DNA of 64,000 nucleotides from Pseudanabaena biceps (GTDB taxonomy: Bacteria; Cyanobacteriota; Cyanobacteriia; Pseudanabaenales; Pseudanabaenaceae), in NCBI GenBank assembly GCA_013361095.1, contig JAATWA010000006.1, forward strand, positions 23,100 to 87,099. The letters are read 5' to 3'. Shown piece by piece: positions 32,709-41,319 of the stretch. A model generated the notes under the pieces. It searched no databases. It was not told where the DNA came from and worked only from the letters and a program-made list of their open reading frames with translations. The translations under genes were made by a program, and so were the position numbers. The first letter of the stretch is position 1. The number at the start of each line of letters is the position of its first letter.

Positions 32709-34023
32709 CAATATCCTCATGAATGGCTATCTAGTTGGCACTTGGCAAAACTTATCCAGTGGTGCGATGAACTTTCAGTATGCAGAAGAATGGCTAGAAA
32801 CTGACGGAGCGCGTCCCATCTCTTTATCAATGCCCTTACGCAGACAGCCCCATGAAGGAGATCTTGTCTATAACTTTTTCGATAACTTGCTACCAGATAG
32901 TCGAGAAATTCGGGCAAGAATTCAAAAACGCTTTAGCATCTCCACCTCACAGCCATTCGACCTATTAACAGCGATCGGAGCCGACTGCGTTGGAGCAACC
33001 CAAATTTGTCAGGAAGATACTCCCCAAACTATAGAGACAACCAAAGCACAGCCAATGTCAACGGATGAAGTTGCCAGATATTTGAAAGAATATAAAACAA
33101 CTCCTATCGGAACAACCAAAAATAACAACGATTTCCGTATATCGATCGCAGGCGCTCAAGAGAAAACTGCTTTACTTTGGCACGAAGGAAAATGGTGTCG
33201 TCCTATCGGCACTACGCCCACCAGTCATATCTTCAAGTTTCCCATTGGCATAATTCCTAATGACAATTTAGACATGAGTGATAGCTGTGAAAATGAATGG
33301 CTCTGTCTCCAAATCGCCAAAGCATTTGGATTACCCACAGCCGAGGCTCAAATTCAACATTTCGATGATGTCAAAGTACTAGTTGTAGAGCGCTTCGATC
33401 GCCTATGGTCACAAGATCGACGATGGTTGATAAGGCTTCCTCAAGAGGATATATGCCAAGCATTAGGAATGTCGCCAAACTTGAAATATCAAAATCAAGG
33501 CGGAGCAGGAATCAGTGAAATCATGAAAATATTACTCGGTTCCGAAGATGCTAATGGCGATCGCGAGAAATTCTTTCGCAGTCAAATTCTATTTTGGCTA
33601 TTAGCCGCCACAGATGGGCATAGGAAGAATTTCAGTATTTACATTAATCAAGGCGGCAGCTACAGATTAACGCCACTATATGATGTAATTTCTGTATATC
33701 CATTCATCAAAAACAAGTCTCTATCTAAACGTAACGCCAAGATGTCCATGTCACTTAGAGGAGAGAAGACCAACTATTACAATTGGGACTCAATTCAACC
33801 AAGGCATTTTATCTCGACAGCCAAGGCAGTCAATTTTTCAGAAGCAAAGGTAAGCGTAATTCTAGAGGAGATGCTGACAAAAGTTGATGATGTAGTCGCT
33901 CAGGTGAATACATCCCTAGTAGAAGACTTTCCTACTCATGTCAGTCAGCCAATTTTTGAAGGAATGTTATCTTTAGCCAAGCGATCGCTAAACAATCGCG
34001 GACAATGGATTTACCAACCTTAA
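32704..34023 (+). CDS. hipA: HipA kinase toxin, N-terminus rebuilt by an IS1 end
   Basis: A 439-residue type II toxin kinase. The N-terminal HipA domain (NGYLVGTWQNLSSGAMNFQY, then ARPISLSMPL), the kinase core with SIAGAQEKTALLWHEGKW, the VVERFDR strand and the catalytic LAATDGHRKNFSIYI followed by PLYDVIS are all present. HipA phosphorylates a translation factor or similar target, causing dormancy. The ATG at 32704 lies inside the IS right end; the native ATG was at 31894. An internal ATG at 32719 is an alternative. Only the first ~11 native residues are replaced. Confidence 0.85.
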   Translation: MPNILMNGYLVGTWQNLSSGAMNFQYAEEWLETDGARPISLSMPLRRQPHEGDLVYNFFDNLLPDSREIRARIQKRFSISTSQPFDLLTAIGADCVGATQICQEDTPQTIETTKAQPMSTDEVARYLKEYKTTPIGTTKNNNDFRISIAGAQEKTALLWHEGKWCRPIGTTPTSHIFKFPIGIIPNDNLDMSDSCENEWLCLQIAKAFGLPTAEAQIQHFDDVKVLVVERFDRLWSQDRRWLIRLPQEDICQALGMSPNLKYQNQGGAGISEIMKILLGSEDANGDREKFFRSQILFWLLAATDGHRKNFSIYINQGGSYRLTPLYDVISVYPFIKNKSLSKRNAKMSMSLRGEKTNYYNWDSIQPRHFISTAKAVNFSEAKVSVILEEMLTKVDDVVAQVNTSLVEDFPTHVSQPIFEGMLSLAKRSLNNRGQWIYQP

Positions 34024-34030
34024 ATTATCC

Positions 34031-36220
34031 ATGAACCTATTCGAGAACCACCGCCAACAAATCACCGCATCAGAAGCGCCCCTCGCCGATCGCTTACGTC
34101 CGCGCAACCTCGATGAATTCATCGGACAAGAACATATCCTCGGACAAGGAAGACTACTCCGCCGCGCCATTCAAGCAGATCGCCTATCCTCCCTAATTTT
34201 TTATGGTCCCCCCGGTACAGGCAAAACTACCCTAGCGCGGATTATCGCCAACACCACCAACGCCCACTTCATCGCTATCAATGCCGTCCTCGCAGGTGTA
34301 AAAGAAATAAGGGAAGCGATTGAAACCGCCCAAACCCAACGCGGCTATCACAATCAACGAACAATCCTCTTTGTCGATGAAGTGCATCGCTTCAACAAAT
34401 CCCAACAGGACGCACTACTGCCTTGGGTAGAAAATGGCACAATCATTCTTATCGGCGCAACTACTGAGAATCCCTTCTTTGAAGTCAATAAAGCACTAGT
34501 CAGCCGATCGCGATTATTCCAATTAAAGCCATTAACCGAAGAGGATTTGCGACGAGTATTAGAGCAAGCACTTAGCGATCGCCAAAGGGGTTATGGCAAC
34601 CTCAAAGTAAATGTTACCGAAGAAGCGATCGCCCATTTAGCAAATGTCGCCAACGGTGATGCAAGGTCATTGCTGAATGCGTTAGAACTAGCAGTAGAAA
34701 CAACAGAAGCAAATGCAGATGGCGCGATCGCCATTACTTTAGCCGTAGCCGAAGAATCGATTCAACAAAGAGCCGTTCTCTACGACAAAGAAGGCGATGC
34801 TCACTTCGATACGATTAGTGCCTTTATCAAAAGTGTACGCGGTTCCGATCCCGATGCTGCCCTCTATTGGTTAGCAAAAATGGTCTACGCAGGCGAAGAT
34901 TCCCGTTTTATTTTGCGACGGTTACTAATTTTAGCGAGCGAAGATATCGGACTTGCCGATCCGCAAGCAGTAGTAGTAGTAAATGCTTGCGCTGAAGCAT
35001 TTGACCGCATTGGCTTACCCGAAGGTCGCTATCATTTAGCCCAAGCTACCCTCTATCTTGCCAATGCTCCCAAATCAAATAGTCTCATGGGCTTTTTTGA
35101 TGCGATCGCTGCCGTTGAGCAGGAACGTCAATCCGATGTTCCCAATCCCCTCAAAGATAGCAGTCGTGACAAAAAAGGATTCGGTCATGGTGCTGGCTAT
35201 CTCTATCCCCACGCCCATCGTGACCATTGGATCGAGCAGCAATATTTACCCAGCAGTTTGCAAGGACAGGTATTCTATCAACCATCAGATCAAGGCGCAG
35301 AAGCCGAGATTAAATTACAAGTGGAACGCCGCCGCGAGGCACAATTAGCAGCAATGGTAAGCGGTGTAGTCATCGAATTACCTGAAATCCTTACCTTTAG
35401 TCCTACTGATACCAAAAGCGATCGCTGGTTACAACGCACCATCGGACAGGCAGGAGAGAGATTAGCCAAAAGACGCGATCGCCTATTTTCAAAATTATTG
35501 CTGCAACGTCATCATGTGGTTCTCAACCTAAATGCCGCAACGGGTTTATTGACATGGGAAGCATTGCGCTCGGTTCCAGAAGGCGGAGTCTACGCACTAA
35601 CTTATCAAAAATCGGAAGAGATCGCTTTGCAAGAACAGGCAGCAAGTTTGCAAGAACTTTTACGCCCAATTGTTATGCATGGATCTTTAACAGAATTTCC
35701 TGAAGCGATCTCCTCTATCCAGTTTGAATCGGTTATTGGCTATAACGCACTGATGCGCGAACCAAACAAATTAGCTTGCATTCAGCAATTAGCAAACCTC
35801 TTGCAACCTCATGGCAAAATTGCTCTCTATGAATCGATTCCCAAACATACACAGCGAATTTATCAGTTGATCGATTTACTTAATGAATTTGGCGATCGAT
35901 GGATGCAAGCAGAAGAAACAATCTATGCTAATCCTGATGACTCGATGACCAATTGGGATATTGATAATTTGAAATCAGATTTTGAGAAAGTGGGTTTAAC
36001 TGTTGAAATAGAAGTAGAACGTATCACTACGCCCATGCAAATTTCTACGGCTTTATTAAACCATTGGTTTAGCAAGTCTCAGACAAAGCCATCCTATGCC
36101 AGCCATCTAGCCAAGTTTCTCACCGATGATGAAATCGCGATCGCTCAACAATTACTGACCAATAAGCTATTGAATAAAACAGTAGATTGGGCAAGTACAG
36201 CAGCAATGATTATTCATTAA
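34031..36220 (+). CDS. rarA: RarA/MgsA replication-associated ATPase with C-terminal extension
   Basis: 729 residues. The first ~430 form the AAA+ clamp-loader-like recombination factor RarA: Walker A GPPGTGKTT (about 57-65), Walker B LFVDEVHRF, sensor IGATTENP, and the tetramerisation part ending around GAGYLYPHAHRDHW. RarA acts at stalled replication forks. Residues ~460-729 are an extra domain with a Rossmann-like stretch (HVVLNLNAATGLLTWEALRS) resembling a degenerate methyltransferase, as in some cyanobacterial RarA proteins. It starts 7 bp after hipA. Confidence 0.85.
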   Translation: MNLFENHRQQITASEAPLADRLRPRNLDEFIGQEHILGQGRLLRRAIQADRLSSLIFYGPPGTGKTTLARIIANTTNAHFIAINAVLAGVKEIREAIETAQTQRGYHNQRTILFVDEVHRFNKSQQDALLPWVENGTIILIGATTENPFFEVNKALVSRSRLFQLKPLTEEDLRRVLEQALSDRQRGYGNLKVNVTEEAIAHLANVANGDARSLLNALELAVETTEANADGAIAITLAVAEESIQQRAVLYDKEGDAHFDTISAFIKSVRGSDPDAALYWLAKMVYAGEDSRFILRRLLILASEDIGLADPQAVVVVNACAEAFDRIGLPEGRYHLAQATLYLANAPKSNSLMGFFDAIAAVEQERQSDVPNPLKDSSRDKKGFGHGAGYLYPHAHRDHWIEQQYLPSSLQGQVFYQPSDQGAEAEIKLQVERRREAQLAAMVSGVVIELPEILTFSPTDTKSDRWLQRTIGQAGERLAKRRDRLFSKLLLQRHHVVLNLNAATGLLTWEALRSVPEGGVYALTYQKSEEIALQEQAASLQELLRPIVMHGSLTEFPEAISSIQFESVIGYNALMREPNKLACIQQLANLLQPHGKIALYESIPKHTQRIYQLIDLLNEFGDRWMQAEETIYANPDDSMTNWDIDNLKSDFEKVGLTVEIEVERITTPMQISTALLNHWFSKSQTKPSYASHLAKFLTDDEIAIAQQLLTNKLLNKTVDWASTAAMIIH

Positions 36221-36248
36221 CCACTAAAACTGCCAAAGTCGAGAATAA

Positions 36249-38012
36249 CTAGGGACTGGAGTTTGTATGCTGATCGCGTTCTAGCCTTTCTAGTTCGGCT
36301 TGTAAGCTAGCAATTTCCGATGCTGATTTACTCCTACGCAAAATAGGCGTTTCTAGTAAAGCTTTTAGATAGCCAATCCTACTTCCAATCGCTGATACAG
36401 GCTCAGATTTTGGTGGTTCATAGGGGCGCAAGCAATCGGCATTGGCAGTTTTAAGGGATAGATTTTGAGACATTGCGATCTTAGAATTTTCAGCTTTTAG
36501 CGGACTTAGCCTGCCATGAGTCTCGATCCACATCGGATCACTAGTTTTTTGCGGCGACTTTGGCAAGTCTGTCATGACCTGAAAATCAACGTCGGCAAAT
36601 TTTGGCAATTCTTGCCCTCGCAGGGGCGTTTCAGAAGATGCTAACGCTTTATATAGGGCTTTTTCTGTAACAGTCTTTTCTGTCTGGGTTTTAGCTTGTT
36701 CGATCGGGGGCGAGATCGCTATGGGGGATGGGGCGGAATTGTTTGTATTTGTGCTGTTACGCGATTCGGTGAATTCTGGATGCCATAGCTGTTTGTTTTC
36801 GTATAGGGTTTCTACTGATACTTTTGCTGTTTTGGCGATCACTTGTGCCATCCCTCGGATGGTTTCTGGCATTTTTCCTGTTTTATTTAGCTCGTTTACG
36901 ATTGTGCGGATGCGTTCGAGTCGTTCTGCTTGTTTCTGGGCTTTTTGAGTTTCTATATTTTCATTTTCGTTTTCTGCATCATTTTCCTTTTTACTGCCAA
37001 ATGGGAAATGATGCTTCATACACCATTTGGCAATGTCTTTGGCTTTTTGTTCGAGTCGTTTGATATCTCCGCAAAATTTTATAAATCCTGCGGCGGCTCT
37101 TGCTGTTTTGGTGATGTATTCGGCGATCGCTTCGTCTTCTTCACAGCCTAGGAAGACTCGGGCGTATTTGCCCATGAGATATAACAGTTGGTTGGATTGT
37201 CCCTGTCCTGTCCATCCTCGTTGGATTTGCTGTTCTAAGTCTTCCCGCCATTTAATTGGTTTGCGGTTGTCTTTGGGTGGTTGATAGTTGGCTTTGGCTT
37301 CGGCGATCGCTTGTTTTAGCAGGTCGATGTCTTGATGTTCTTGTACGGTCAGCCATGTTTCGACAAATTGATTTAGATCCCGTCCGATAATCTGGAGGTC
37401 GTTGTCGAGTTGGTAACTGCCTGTTTGCAGGGGCAGTCGATGTCCGTTGTATTCTGAGTCGTATTTTTTCGTGTTGGGGAAGGTTTCGATTACTCCTGAT
37501 GCGATTTCGCAGTTGTTTTTTTGCAGGCAGGCTTTGATCGCGCAGGCGATGCCGAAGCTGGGTACTTCTTGCCACAGGGGATAGTAGATATGCAGTCCTT
37601 CGCTATGCGAACTCTGCACGATTAGCGGTCTGACTAGTCCTATGTCTTCTAGGGCTTGCAGTACGGTTTTAAATTTTTCGTGGTTGTTGTTGGGGTGGTA
37701 GGGGCTGCCTTTGTCTATGTCGATTAAGGCATATTCGGTTTGGTTGCCAAATCTCACGCCGATCAGCGTTTCGTTGTTTTCCCAATAGTCATACAATCGC
37801 CTTCCTGTGATCGGATAGCGCGTTTCGGTTTTCCATTCTGGTTTGCTCGTCCGATCTATATTTTTGGCATAGATAAAATTCCACGAATATGGGAAAAAGC
37901 TCGCAAAGGTTTGCGCTGCTAATTCTGTGGTGGTTAATGATTTTGGTTCTAGCCCTTTAGTCGTAAATTTTGGATCGGCAATATTACAAATACGATCTTC
38001 TTGGGAGTTCAA
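36249..38012 (-). CDS. Primase-like (AEP-type) replication protein candidate
   Basis: 587 residues. Residues 95-100 (ALIDID), 134-145 (SSHSEGLHIYYP) and a later RLPLQTGSY match the three motifs of archaeo-eukaryotic primase domains (hhDhD, sxH, basic/hydrophobic). A helical domain follows (LEQQIQRGWTGQGQSNQLLY ...), and the last ~200 residues are low-complexity and probably disordered. The TTG start at 38012 is supported by an unusually strong AAAGGAGGT nine bases upstream. Similar proteins are found on cyanobacterial plasmids. Role as plasmid Rep is inferred. Confidence 0.6.
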   Translation of the reverse strand: MNSQEDRICNIADPKFTTKGLEPKSLTTTELAAQTFASFFPYSWNFIYAKNIDRTSKPEWKTETRYPITGRRLYDYWENNETLIGVRFGNQTEYALIDIDKGSPYHPNNNHEKFKTVLQALEDIGLVRPLIVQSSHSEGLHIYYPLWQEVPSFGIACAIKACLQKNNCEIASGVIETFPNTKKYDSEYNGHRLPLQTGSYQLDNDLQIIGRDLNQFVETWLTVQEHQDIDLLKQAIAEAKANYQPPKDNRKPIKWREDLEQQIQRGWTGQGQSNQLLYLMGKYARVFLGCEEDEAIAEYITKTARAAAGFIKFCGDIKRLEQKAKDIAKWCMKHHFPFGSKKENDAENENENIETQKAQKQAERLERIRTIVNELNKTGKMPETIRGMAQVIAKTAKVSVETLYENKQLWHPEFTESRNSTNTNNSAPSPIAISPPIEQAKTQTEKTVTEKALYKALASSETPLRGQELPKFADVDFQVMTDLPKSPQKTSDPMWIETHGRLSPLKAENSKIAMSQNLSLKTANADCLRPYEPPKSEPVSAIGSRIGYLKALLETPILRRSKSASEIASLQAELERLERDQHTNSSP

Positions 38013-38216
38013 TCTTATCGACCTCCTTTTTGCTTACCACAGGCGATCGCTTTGCCGATCTGTCGTGGCAAGTCTCGCAAATTTAATAACATCTAAGTTG
38101 TCCTGATTGTAAGGGTTGTAGCGACTTCAACCAGGAAATAAACAGACTTTTTGAATTCAGTTCGATAATCAATAATTGCCTTTTACAAATTATTTAAAAA
38201 TTTGCAGCAAAAACTG

Positions 38217-38244
38217 TTGCTAATCTTGTATCTTGCGTTAAGAT
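38217..38244 (+). promoter_or_regulatory. Sigma-70-type promoter of the candidate ncRNA
   Basis: TTGCTA (38217-38222) and TAAGAT (38239-38244) are separated by 16 bp. Transcription would begin near 38251. No gene follows within 390 bp, but an intrinsic terminator lies about 120 bp downstream. Confidence 0.5.
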
Positions 38245-38250
38245 ATAAAG

Positions 38251-38366
38251 AAGCACTGAACAAAATTGCCGTCTCAAAGCAACATCTGTCCATCCCTGGA
38301 TATTGAATTTAATAAAACCTTCGGGTTTACAAAGAAGCTAGTGAGGTCGAAGTCACTGGCTTTTTT
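38251..38366 (+). ncRNA. Candidate small RNA, ~116 nt
   Basis: Defined by the promoter at 38217-38244 and by an intrinsic terminator ending at 38366. Two hairpins are visible: AAACC-TTCG-GGTTT (a UUCG tetraloop stem, 38316-38330) and the terminator stem. There is no start codon followed by a frame of useful length. Possible roles are copy-number control of a plasmid or trans-acting regulation. I do not match it to a known family. Confidence 0.45.
38335..38366 (+). terminator. Intrinsic terminator of the candidate ncRNA
   Basis: Stem AAGCTAGTGA / TCACTGGCTT (10 bp, one G-U pair) with loop GGTCGAAG, directly followed by a run of six T (38361-38366, two of them in the stem). This is one of the clearest rho-independent terminators in the window, yet no protein gene precedes it on the plus strand. 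Confidence 0.75.
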
Positions 38367-38641
38367 GTGTTTGAAGGGGAAAACGAGCTAGGTAATCTCC
38401 TGTAGATAAAAACGGTGATTTAAGCATACAGCGATCTCTCTAGATCTGATCCATAAAAGATCAAAATTTTATCTAAATAAACCTCGATTTTGCTGACAAG
38501 CATCAATAATGTCATATATGACACTATTTAGGTAATGGCAAGTCGCTGTAGAGGGCTTGAGTAGTAGTGTTTTCACTACCGTCAGAGGTTCTTGTAGCAA
38601 GGGGATAATGAGACATAGAACTGACTAAAGGAAAAAAGTTT

Positions 38642-39313
38642 ATGTACTTTCACCCGTCCTACCTGATTCTCATTCCAGGCATGATCTTGATGTTTTGGGC
38701 GCAACATCGCGTCAAAGCAACCTACGAAAAATATGCCGAAATCCAGTCGAGTTTAGGGATGACAGGCGCACAGGTTGCCAAGACCATCTTGCAACGTATG
38801 GGGATTCATGATGTCACTGTTGAGCAAGTCGAAGGACAATTGACCGATCATTACGACCCATCCGCCAAAGCCGTCCGATTATCAGAGTCGGTATACGCAT
38901 CATCATCTTTAGCTGCTGCCGCGATCGCTGCCCATGAATGTGGTCACGTATTGCAAGATGTACGGGGCTATCAATTTATGAACATCCGCGCATCGCTAGT
39001 ACCAGTGGCAAATATCGGCGCAAACTTTGGACCACTGATGGTAATGGCAGGACTATTTCTGACCTCATTGGGTAGCTTGAGTACTGTTTTTATCAACATT
39101 GGCATAATTTTGTTTGCAGGAGCGATCCTGTTTCACATCGTCACTTTACCCGTTGAGTTTGACGCATCAAGCCGTGCTTTGAAATTAATTGACGAGCTAG
39201 GAATTTTGCAAGGTGACGAAAATCGTGGCGCTCGGAGTGTCTTGAATGCGGCGGCATGGACGTATGTAGCAACGGCGATTTATGCAGCATTACAACTAGT
39301 ACAAGGCGGCTAA
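38642..39313 (+). CDS. Zinc metallopeptidase (YugP/PF04298-like)
   Basis: A 223-residue membrane peptidase. It starts with a hydrophobic segment (LILIPGMILMFWAQ), carries HECGH (AAHECGHVLQD, about residue 99) as the zinc site, and has a pair of membrane helices (about 125-165) and the conserved LPVEFDASSRAL. The RBS AAAGGA precedes the ATG. The last four residues (VQGG) and the stop lie inside the terminal repeat of the IS630 element, so the native C-terminus has been replaced, though the length is close to normal. Confidence 0.82.
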   Translation: MYFHPSYLILIPGMILMFWAQHRVKATYEKYAEIQSSLGMTGAQVAKTILQRMGIHDVTVEQVEGQLTDHYDPSAKAVRLSESVYASSSLAAAAIAAHECGHVLQDVRGYQFMNIRASLVPVANIGANFGPLMVMAGLFLTSLGSLSTVFINIGIILFAGAILFHIVTLPVEFDASSRALKLIDELGILQGDENRGARSVLNAAAWTYVATAIYAALQLVQGG

Positions 39314-40592
39314 AGTGAAGATACTATAAGAAGAAATGAAATAACGGTCAAAAATTAGTGTTTACGGGATCTGCAAAAGCATTGCATTTAGAAGAGTTGG
39401 AACAAGAAGAATTGGAACAGATAATCAATCGACACAGTACACCGCAGCAAATAGCCCAACGAGCAAAGATTGTTGTTTTAGCCTCTCAAGGATACAGTCA
39501 AGCAATGATAGCGCGGGAATTAGATATCAGCCGCAAAAGTGCCCGATTGTGGCGAGACCGATGGGTGTGGGGACGGGAAAAAGACATAGGCGTGTTGGAT
39601 TGTTTGAAAGATGCCGAGCGTTCGGGTACACCACCGACATTCGAGCTTGAGCAAATCATGCACTTATTTGCAATCGCCTGTGAAAGTCCAGAGGAGAGTG
39701 GTCGCCCAATCAGCCAATGGACAAGTCGCGAACTCGCCGATGAAATGATTCAACGCGGGATTGTGACCACGATATCACCGAGGCACGTTGGACGCTTACT
39801 TGCCGAAGCAGATATCAAACCGCATCAATCAGGTTACTGACTGAATCCAGCGCCTGACCCATTGTTTGAACAAAAAGTAACAGCCATTACTGACAATTAC
39901 TTAAATGCAATAGAGCGAGCTGCCTTAGGTGAACAAACTATTAGTCTTGATGAAATGACGGGTATCCAAGCCCTTGAGCGCAAATATCCTGATAAGCCCT
40001 TAGAACCTAGTAAGATTCACCGTCGCGAGTTTGAATATATTCGACATGGTACTCAAACCTTAATCGCCAGTTTTGATGTCGCCACGGGTTTAGTCATCAA
40101 GGCTTCTGTGGGCGATACACGTACTGAAGTTGCCTATCTTACTCATGTCCAACAAACTATAGCCACTAATCCTGATGCTAACAAATGGCATTTAGTTATG
40201 GATTGTCTCAACACTCATCAATCGGAATCCCTCGTTCGCTATGTTGCACAAGTCGAAAGATTGGAGATTGATTTAGGTGTCAAAGGTAAGTGCGGCATCC
40301 TCAAGTCCATGCAGACAAGGACTGATTTCTTAACCGATAAAAATCATCGTATTGTTTTTTATTTTACTCCCAAGCATTGTTCTTGGCTTAATCAGATTGA
40401 GATTTGGTTTGGAATCTTGATGCGTAAGTTACTCAGACGCGGTAACTTTATCTCTCAAGCCGATTTGAAGTCTCGCATTATCTTATTTATTGACTACTTC
40501 AACCGTACTATGGCTAAGCCTTTTAAATGGACTTATAAAGGTAAGGCTTTAGCCGTCTAAAAGTATGTTTCTTCACTTTAGCCGCCTTGTAC
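39299..40592 (+). mobile_element. IS630 family element (1294 bp)
   Basis: Terminal inverted repeats are 23 bp and perfect (starting GTACAAGGCGGC). TA dinucleotides flank both ends (39297-39298 and 40593-40594), the IS630 target. The right flank is the interior of an IS256 copy (compare 25060 onward), but the left flank is the zinc peptidase gene rather than the missing 145 bp of IS256. A deletion or recombination must have taken place at this element. Confidence 0.9.
39358..40560 (+). pseudogene. IS630 transposase with an in-frame TGA
   Basis: Two frames in the same phase (39358-39837 and 39841-40560) are separated by a TGA at 39838-39840, where relatives have tryptophan (SGYW-LNP). The first half is the helix-turn-helix region (YSQAMIARELDISRKSARLW), the second the DDE domain with SLDEMTGIQALERK, LVMDCLNTH and SWLNQIEIWF. 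Without readthrough only a DNA-binding fragment is made. The start is GTG. Confidence 0.85.
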
Positions 40593-41319
40593 TAGCTTGA
40601 AAGCAGCAGCATCAGATGGAAAAATCTATTGAGATTTAATCACCTTCCGCAAACTGCTATTCATTGACTCAATCGCATTGGTGGTATAAATTGCCCTGCG
40701 AATCTCAGGGGGGAAAGCAAAGAAGGGGATAATACTCGCCCAATGACTGCGCCAAGACTTGGAGATCGACGGATATTGCTTGTCCCATTTTTCGGCAAAG
40801 AGTTCGAGATTAAACTCTGCCTCCGATTCGGTCGCAGCACCATAAATCGCCTTGAGGTCAGCACAGACTTGCTTGCTTTGCTGCCAAGGCACAAAAGCCA
40901 CTGAGTTTCTGACCATGTGGACAATGCACAACTGCACCTGAGTTTTAGGAAATACCGTTTCAATGGCATTGGGAAAACCAGTCAAGCCATCGACACAGGC
41001 AATCAAAATGTCTTTGACCCCACGGTTGTGAATTTCGATGAGTACTGATAACCAGAATTTCGCACCTTCCCAATCGTGAAATCCACATCCCCAATAATTC
41101 CTTGTACCCGTCCATATTCACCGCCAGTGCAAAGTACAGGGATTTATTGATTACCCGACCATTGTCTCGGACTTTGATGACTAGACAGTCCAGAAATACG
41201 ATCGGGTAAACTGCATCTAGAGGGCGATTTTGCCATTGCTTCACCTCATCAATTACCGCATCAGTCACATTGGAAATAAGCGTTGGTGATACTTCGACAC
41301 CATACATTTCTTGCAACTG

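Larger units (their letters stand above)
38013..38641. other. 629-bp intergenic region containing a candidate ncRNA
   Basis: Between the divergent primase-like gene and the zinc peptidase gene. It contains the promoter, RNA and terminator described separately (38217-38366), a HIP1 site near 38044, and no open reading frame that I would call a gene. A plasmid origin could lie here but I see no iteron array. Confidence 0.5.

Noticed and set aside
36721..37284. Several hydrophobic plus-strand frames opposite the primase-like gene
   Set aside because: Overlapping antisense frames without RBS; the opposite strand has recognisable motifs and a strong SD.
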